Source: Sediminihabitans luteus (GTDB taxonomy: Bacteria; Actinomycetota; Actinomycetes; Actinomycetales; Cellulomonadaceae). Taken from it: 64,000 bases of DNA. Made by a program: the position numbers and the translations under genes. The notes below the pieces were generated by a model. It saw only the letters and a program-made list of their open reading frames with translations, made no database searches and was not told where the DNA came from. The stretch lies in assembly GCF_002797595.1 (NCBI RefSeq), contig NZ_PGFE01000005.1, positions 1 to 64,000 on the forward strand. Reading direction: 5' to 3'. Below are positions 59,096 to 64,000 of this stretch, piece after piece (positions within the stretch are counted from its first letter, which is position 1; the number at the start of each line of letters is the position of its first letter).

Positions 59096-60231
59096 GCCCG
59101 CTCCGTGACGATGGTCGAGACGCGGCGCATGAGCCCGGGCACGTCCGCCTCGGCCGGCGGCGTGCGGTCGAGCATCCACTCCGCGATCTGCACCGACGCC
59201 TCGACGACCGCGCGGGCGCGCGGGGCGCGTCGCGTCGCGTACCGGGTCAGCAGCTCGTCGTCCAGGACGTCCGCCGCGACGAGGAGCTCGGCGAGCACGG
59301 CCGCGTCCTCGAGCGCGAGCGCGGCCCCCTGGGCGATGGTCGGCGGGCACGAGTGGGCGGCGTCGCCCACGAGGACGACGTTGCCGCGGTGCCAGGGGCC
59401 GTCGACGACGTGGTGCTCGAACCGGGCGTAGTTGACGTGCGTGTCGTCCCCGAGGCTCTCGCGGATCTCGTCCCACGGGCCGTGGTACGAGCTCGCGAGG
59501 TCGCGGAACGTCGCGACCTGCTCGCTCCGGGCGAGCCCGGACCGGTCCTGCGCGTCCTCGACGAGGTAGGCGTACATCTCGTCGGGGCCGGTGGGGCAGT
59601 ACCCCGCGATGTAGCAGCGTCCTCCGTAGGTGAGGTCGGTGCGGACGACGTCGGCCGGGCGCGGGACGTAGGCGCGCCAGATGCCCATGCCGACGCTCCG
59701 GGGCTCGGTGTCGACGTCGATCGCGCGACGGGTCCACGAGTGGATGCCGTCCGCTCCGACCACGAGGTCGAACCGCCGGTCGGCCGCGCTCGAGAACGAC
59801 ACCACGACGCCGTCGGCGTCCTGCGTCAGGTGCGTCGGGCTCGTGTCGAAGGAGACCTTCGCGCCGACCGCGGTCGCCCTGTCGAGCAGGAGGCGGGCAA
59901 GGACGGGGCGGGGCACGCCGAGCGTGGCCGGCAGGTCGGGGCCGCCCGTGCGCACGTCGGGGATCTCGGCCACCACGGGTGCGTGCGGGCCCGGGGCGCG
60001 GATCCCGACCGAGTCGAAGGCGTACCCCGCCGCCTGGAGCGGTTCCCACACGCCGAGCTCGCGCAGCACGCGCAACGCGTTGCCCTGGAGCGTGATGCCG
60101 GACCCGGTCTCGGGGAACTCCGGGCGGGACTCGACGATCTCGACGTCGACACCTGCCTGGGCGAGCAGGATCGCGGTCGCGCAACCGGCAGCGCCGGCTC
60201 CGACGACGAGGACTGAACGGACTGCGGGCAT
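59092..60231 (-). CDS. FAD-dependent aromatic hydroxylase (class A monooxygenase)
   Basis: 379-residue flavoprotein that hydroxylates an aromatic ring using NAD(P)H and O2. Motifs: N-terminal GxGxxG (LVVGAGAAGCATA), the DG fingerprint (VVGADGIHSWTRRAI) and the GD motif (VLVGDAAHSCPP). It would give the catechol-like substrate for the ring-cleaving dioxygenase encoded in the same operon. The ATG at 60231 follows GGAGGTG. It is preceded by a 74-base gap after the cyclase-family gene, the largest gap in the operon. Confidence 0.92.
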   Translation of the reverse strand: MPAVRSVLVVGAGAAGCATAILLAQAGVDVEIVESRPEFPETGSGITLQGNALRVLRELGVWEPLQAAGYAFDSVGIRAPGPHAPVVAEIPDVRTGGPDLPATLGVPRPVLARLLLDRATAVGAKVSFDTSPTHLTQDADGVVVSFSSAADRRFDLVVGADGIHSWTRRAIDVDTEPRSVGMGIWRAYVPRPADVVRTDLTYGGRCYIAGYCPTGPDEMYAYLVEDAQDRSGLARSEQVATFRDLASSYHGPWDEIRESLGDDTHVNYARFEHHVVDGPWHRGNVVLVGDAAHSCPPTIAQGAALALEDAAVLAELLVAADVLDDELLTRYATRRAPRARAVVEASVQIAEWMLDRTPPAEADVPGLMRRVSTIVTERA

Positions 60232-60305
60232 CGTTGCCACACCTCCATGTCGGGCTGAAGAACGGACGGTCGATCTGTTGGTGGAACGGTCGGGCGGTCG
60301 GCGGG

Positions 60306-61301
60306 CTACTTCAGCGCGACCGGGTTGAGCGGCGCGCCGACGGCCCCCGTGACGGGCAGCGGTGCGGCGACGAGGAGGAACTCGTAGCGGCGGTCGGCGG
60401 CGCAGTCGGCCGCGAGCTCCTCGAGGTCCCACATCTCGCCGACGAACAGCCCCATGTTGGGGATGACCACCTGGTGCAGCGGCTGGAAGGCGACGTCGAA
60501 CTCGTTGGGACGCACCTCGAAGCCCCACGTGTCCGTCGCGACGGCCGCGACGTCGTGCTCGTGCAGCCAGTCGGCGGTCGTGAATGACAGACCGGGGGCG
60601 GGTCCGCCGGCGTACTCGCCCCACCCCTCCCGCAGGGTCCGCCCGTACTGGCCCGTCCGGACGACGAGGATGTCCCCGGGGCCGACCGACGACGTCGGGC
60701 CCTGGGCCTCGACGGTCGCGTCGAGGTGCTCGGGGGTGATCGCGAAGCCGTCGGGCAGCTCGCCACCCTGCCCGGCGACGTCGACCCCGAGGGCCCTGCC
60801 GACGTCCAGGAGCACGGCGCGACCCACGAGGTCGGCGGCGACGGTCTCGATCCCCGTGACGCCGTCACCTGCGGACGTCACGACCTGTCCGGCCGGCCGG
60901 CCGTTCCAGGCGCGCCCGTGGTCGAAGATGTGCCCGAGCCCGTCCCACTGGGTCGAGCACTGCAGCGGCATGGCGATCACGTCGTCCGCGCCGCCGAGGC
61001 CGTGCGGGAACCCCTGGATGCCGAGCTCGGCCTCGGTCCCCGTGTCGAGCATGGTGTGCACCGGGTTGGTGCGACGCCGCCAGCCGCGCTGCGGCCCGTC
61101 CATGTCGAACGGTTGCGCCAGCGAGAACGTGGCGCCGCGGCGCACGAGCGCGGCGGCACGTCGTCGGTGCTCGTCCGTGATCAGGTTGAGCGTCCCCTTG
61201 ACGTCGTCGGGGCCCCACCGGTCCCAGTTCGAGCAGCGGGCGGCGGCTGCGGCGATGGCGCCCTCCGGGTCCGACCGGTCGAGCGCGGCGGCCGCGCTCA
61301 C
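60306..61301 (-). CDS. Cyclase-family metal-dependent hydrolase
   Basis: 331 residues from the GTG at 61301, overlapping the preceding gene by 4 bases. The family includes kynurenine formamidase and isatin hydrolase. Sequence marks: WGPDDVKGTLNLI near the start and the STQWDGLGHIF segment, a variant of the usual HxGTHxD metal motif in which TQWD replaces THxD, followed by HGRAWNGRPAG. In the operon it may open an amide or lactone ring or act on a cleavage product. The reaction is not deducible. Confidence 0.85.
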   Translation of the reverse strand: MSAAAALDRSDPEGAIAAAAARCSNWDRWGPDDVKGTLNLITDEHRRRAAALVRRGATFSLAQPFDMDGPQRGWRRRTNPVHTMLDTGTEAELGIQGFPHGLGGADDVIAMPLQCSTQWDGLGHIFDHGRAWNGRPAGQVVTSAGDGVTGIETVAADLVGRAVLLDVGRALGVDVAGQGGELPDGFAITPEHLDATVEAQGPTSSVGPGDILVVRTGQYGRTLREGWGEYAGGPAPGLSFTTADWLHEHDVAAVATDTWGFEVRPNEFDVAFQPLHQVVIPNMGLFVGEMWDLEELAADCAADRRYEFLLVAAPLPVTGAVGAPLNPVALK

Positions 61302-62470
61302 GCGACCACCCCGCCGAGGCGTTCCGCGACCCAGTCCGCGATCAGGTCGGTCGCGACGGACCCGTTGTCGACGCTCGAGTGGGCCGACCCGCCGGTGCGC
61401 TCGGTGAAGACGACGAGCTCGCGGTCGGGCGACGCCGTGAGCTGGTCGTACGTGCGGTGGGCGTACTCGAGCGGGATCTGCCGGTCGTTCTCGCCGTGGG
61501 TCACGAGGAACGGCACCGTGATGCGGTCGAGGACGCCGTCGAGGTGGACGTGCTCGGCGATCTCGAAGAACTCCTCGACGTCGCCGGCGCCCCACACCCA
61601 CTGCACGTGCTCCCAGTAGTGCGGGACGGGTCGCTCGCCCTCGCGGGCTCGCCGTGCCTTCTGGACGGCGCGCCAGTCGTGGTTCGCGCCCCAGGCGACG
61701 CCCAGGGCGAAGCGCGGCTCGAACGCCACGGCTCGCGGGGCGAAGTAGCCACCGAGGGACACGCCGAGCAGCCCGACCCGTTCCGCGTCGACGTCCTCGC
61801 GGGCGGCCATGTGCTCGTAGACGACCGAGGCCCACCGTTCGGCGTCCGCGACCGCATGGAGGTCGTGGAGGCGCAACGCCTCGCCCGTGCCGGGCTGGTC
61901 GATGCACAGGCTCGACACCCCGCGGGCGGCGAGCTTCGCCCCCGGACCGGTGCGGTAGAGCATCTCCTTGGTGCTGTCGAGGCCGTTGACCTGGACGAGC
62001 AGGGGCGCGGGCCCGTCGTGGCGCGACCCGTCGGGATCGAGCGCTCGGGTCAGGATCCCGGACAGGTGCCCGCCCTCATAGGGGATCTCGACGCGCTCGG
62101 CGTTCTCCTCGGCGAGCGCCACGCCCTGCGCGAACGTCGCGAGGAACTTGGCGTACAGCGCGACGCGGGGTGCGTGCCCGGCCGCCTGCATGCGTTCCGC
62201 CGTGAGGAAGTAGGTCGCGGCACGACCGAGCTTCTCGCCGGCCGAGAGCCTCCGCCCGCGGGACTCGTCCTCGGCCGCGAGCTCGACGAGGGTGTCGCCC
62301 TGACGCTCCCACGCCTCCATGAGCGCCGGGGTCCCGGCGTCGTCACCCTGCGCGGCGGCGTCGAGGAGGGGCCGGCAGACGGCGTCCACCTCGCCGATGC
62401 GGGCACCCATCTCCATCGCGAGGTTCACGGACAGGTTCCACACGTAGTTGCCGGGGAAGTACGCGAACAC
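61298..62470 (-). CDS. Alpha/beta hydrolase, probable C-C bond or ester hydrolase
   Basis: 390 residues from the GTG at 62470, five bases after the dioxygenase stop. A helical N-terminal cap of about 130 residues precedes the hydrolase core. Catalytic triad by motif: Ser238 (GVSLGGY), Asp329 (GENDRQIP), His364 (GSAHSS). The long cap and layout resemble the 2,6-dihydroxypseudooxynicotine hydrolase/FrsA-like group, whose founding member cleaves an aryl-ketone C-C bond in nicotine degradation. Here it likely cleaves an acyl side chain or meta-cleavage product. Confidence 0.86.
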   Translation of the reverse strand: MFAYFPGNYVWNLSVNLAMEMGARIGEVDAVCRPLLDAAAQGDDAGTPALMEAWERQGDTLVELAAEDESRGRRLSAGEKLGRAATYFLTAERMQAAGHAPRVALYAKFLATFAQGVALAEENAERVEIPYEGGHLSGILTRALDPDGSRHDGPAPLLVQVNGLDSTKEMLYRTGPGAKLAARGVSSLCIDQPGTGEALRLHDLHAVADAERWASVVYEHMAAREDVDAERVGLLGVSLGGYFAPRAVAFEPRFALGVAWGANHDWRAVQKARRAREGERPVPHYWEHVQWVWGAGDVEEFFEIAEHVHLDGVLDRITVPFLVTHGENDRQIPLEYAHRTYDQLTASPDRELVVFTERTGGSAHSSVDNGSVATDLIADWVAERLGGVVA

Positions 62471-62475
62471 CGGGA

Positions 62476-63501
62476 TCAGCCCTGTCCGTGGCGCGCGTAG
62501 GGGTTCACCAGGGCGTCCTCCGTGCCGGGCAGGATCCCCTCCTCGGTCGCCGAGGGCTTGCCCGCGTCGGGCGGGAAGCACTCGGTCATGGACATGGGCA
62601 TGGCCGAGTTGCGGTAGATGCTGTTGGACCCGGTCGAGGGCTTCCAGGTGTTCGCCTGCCAGTCGGGCACGTAGTTGCGGTAGCCGCCGGTGTTGAGCTC
62701 GACGCGCATGCCGCCGGGCTCGCGGAAGTAGAGGAAGGACTGCTCGCCGATCCCGTGGATGGACGGGCCGTACTCGATCGCGGCGCCGTTCTCCATCAGG
62801 ACGTCGGCCGAGACGAGGAGCTCCTGCACCGAGTCGGTCCAGAACGCGATGTGGTTGACGCGTCCGCCGAGCGTCGACGAGTCGAGGACCACGCCGAGGT
62901 CGTGCGACTTCTCGTTCGTGGTGAGCACGCTGAACACGGTGACCTCGGCGTGGTCGAGCTCGGTGAACGCCATGACGCGGAACCCGAGGACCTCGCTGTA
63001 CCAGGCGGCGAACGCGCGGACGTCGGACGCCGCGATCGTGACGTGGTCGAGGAACCGCGGGGCGGCGGCGTGCGAGCTGCGACGCTCGGGGCGGTCGGGG
63101 AACACCGACGCGAGCTCGGCGGGGGCGGAGTGCCGGGGCAGGTCCCAGCAGAGCTCCATGGTGTGGCCGAACGGCCCGGTGAACTGGAACGACCGACCGT
63201 GGCCCTGGCGCTCGTCGTGCCAGACGCCCTCGACGCCCTTCGCCCGGACGCGGGTGGCGGCCTCGTCGAGCGCGTCCTCGCTCGCGGCGCGCCAGGCCAT
63301 GTTGACCAGGGCGGGCTGCTCGCCCGGGGACACGACGAGGCTGTACGGGTAGTAGTCGCCCCAGCAGCGCAGGTACGTCGTGCCGTCGTCGTCGCGCCCG
63401 ACGGGGCGCAGGCCGAACTGCTTCTCGAAGAACGCGGCGGTCGCGTCCACGTCGGGGGAGGCGATCTCCAGGTGGGAAAGGTGGGCCAGAAGGTTCGTCA
63501 T
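62476..63501 (-). CDS. Extradiol ring-cleavage dioxygenase (VOC family)
   Basis: 341-residue type I extradiol dioxygenase with two VOC domains. The C-terminal domain holds the Fe(II) ligands His153 (FLDHVTI), His217 (RVNHIAFW) and Glu268 (MRVELN), the 2-His-1-carboxylate triad. It would open a catechol-type ring next to the hydroxyls (meta cleavage). The ATG at 63501 follows AGAGGACAG. It is followed five bases later by the alpha/beta hydrolase, the natural partner for meta-cleavage products. Confidence 0.93.
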   Translation of the reverse strand: MTNLLAHLSHLEIASPDVDATAAFFEKQFGLRPVGRDDDGTTYLRCWGDYYPYSLVVSPGEQPALVNMAWRAASEDALDEAATRVRAKGVEGVWHDERQGHGRSFQFTGPFGHTMELCWDLPRHSAPAELASVFPDRPERRSSHAAAPRFLDHVTIAASDVRAFAAWYSEVLGFRVMAFTELDHAEVTVFSVLTTNEKSHDLGVVLDSSTLGGRVNHIAFWTDSVQELLVSADVLMENGAAIEYGPSIHGIGEQSFLYFREPGGMRVELNTGGYRNYVPDWQANTWKPSTGSNSIYRNSAMPMSMTECFPPDAGKPSATEEGILPGTEDALVNPYARHGQG

Positions 63502-63632
63502 TGAACTGTCCTCTCGGATCGGGTGCGTGCCCGCGCGACGCGTCCCGGAGGAGGTGCGCTGCGCCGCGCGGCCTGAGACCACTCTGGAACGCGGGCAAGC
63601 ATCAGGGAAGACGGAGTTGCCTATGCACCGGA

Positions 63633-64000
63633 TCAGTCCCGTGGATGACCGTCCGGCTGCTGCTGCACGGGCTCCCGCAGCGCGTCGGCGATCGACCTCA
63701 CCCCGCCGTGGGACGTCATGCCGCCGTCCACGGTGATCTCCGCGCCGTCGACGAACGACGCCCCGTCGCTCAGCAGGAACGTGACGAGCGCTGCGACCTC
63801 GTCCGCCGTGCCCGTCCGGCCGAGAGGGGTCTCGGCGATGTTCGCGTCCCGGAACGAGGCCGGTGCCGACGCCGTCATCGGCGTCTCGACGTACCCCGGG
63901 TGGATCGTGTTGACGCGGATCCCGGCCGGCCCGAGCTCGAGGCAGGCGACCTTCGCGAGACCGCGCAGCGCCCACTTGCTGGTCGTGTACGCCACGGGGA
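63633..64000 (-). CDS. Short-chain dehydrogenase/reductase, C-terminal part
   Basis: The gene runs off the right edge. The visible part has the catalytic YTTSKWAL (Tyr-x3-Lys), PAGIRVNTIHPGYVETPM, and the C-terminal EVAALVTFLLSDGASFVDGAEITVDGG motif of classical SDR enzymes. It ends 131 bases upstream of the dioxygenase start. It likely oxidises or reduces an alcohol or ketone side chain of the operon's substrate. Confidence 0.92.
   Translation of the reverse strand, partial: PVAYTTSKWALRGLAKVACLELGPAGIRVNTIHPGYVETPMTASAPASFRDANIAETPLGRTGTADEVAALVTFLLSDGASFVDGAEITVDGGMTSHGGVRSIADALREPVQQQPDGHPRD

Overview
The window is GC-rich actinobacterial chromosome centred on the replication origin. Gene order (trxA, parB, parA, rsmG, jag, yidC, yidD, rnpA, rpmH, dnaA, oriC, dnaN, gnd, recF, a DciA-like gene, gyrB, gyrA, a DUF3566 gene, tRNA-Ile, tRNA-Ala), the FHA/PASTA-kinase cluster, CrgA, class E sortase and a secreted pectate lyase point to Micrococcales, most likely the Cellulomonadaceae/Promicromonosporaceae group (Cellulosimicrobium-like). 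The genus is an inference from gene content and has not been tested by alignment.

Layout. 1-6.1 kb: thioredoxin genes, the ParB/ParA partition pair and RsmG, followed by a 1.76 kb gene-free stretch that holds five of seven parS-like sites. 6.1-8.9 kb: leftward rpmH-rnpA-yidD-yidC-jag operon (L34, RNase P protein, membrane-protein insertion). 9.2-20.4 kb: rightward replication block with oriC between dnaA and dnaN. 20.4-28.3 kb: DUF3566 membrane protein, two tRNAs flanking a 39-residue DLW-39 microprotein, a CueP-like copper lipoprotein, cyclophilin, rhomboid protease, CrgA, DUF881 protein, class E sortase and pabA/trpG. 28.4-38.6 kb: leftward operon fhaA-fhaB-stp-rodA-pbpA-pknA-pknB for growth and cell-wall signalling, almost every junction overlapping or abutting.

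38.9-46.3 kb looks accessory. tRNA-Leu is followed by gene scraps, a 30-residue Ser/Lys-rich microprotein with a very strong ribosome binding site, a secreted DUF2599 protein translationally coupled to a small membrane protein, a frameshifted alkylsulfatase, a frameshifted DUF1254/DUF1214 protein and a lipoprotein. 46.4-49.6 kb encodes a two-catalytic-domain pectate lyase behind a recognisable promoter with operator-like palindromes.

49.7-56.7 kb: a DUF1801 protein, a LacI-family repressor divergent from a four-gene operon (double-HAD phosphatase, probable ECF S component, fused EcfA ATPase, EcfT), with a perfect 14-bp palindrome between them. 56.7-64 kb: a leftward aromatic-catabolism operon (SDR, extradiol dioxygenase, alpha/beta C-C hydrolase, cyclase-family hydrolase, flavin monooxygenase, FAH-family hydrolase, both subunits of a 3-oxoacid CoA-transferase) that runs off the right edge. 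Its substrate is not evident. The best candidates for something new are this operon, the LacI/HAD/ECF unit, the parS-rich gene-free zone and the small-protein island after tRNA-Leu.
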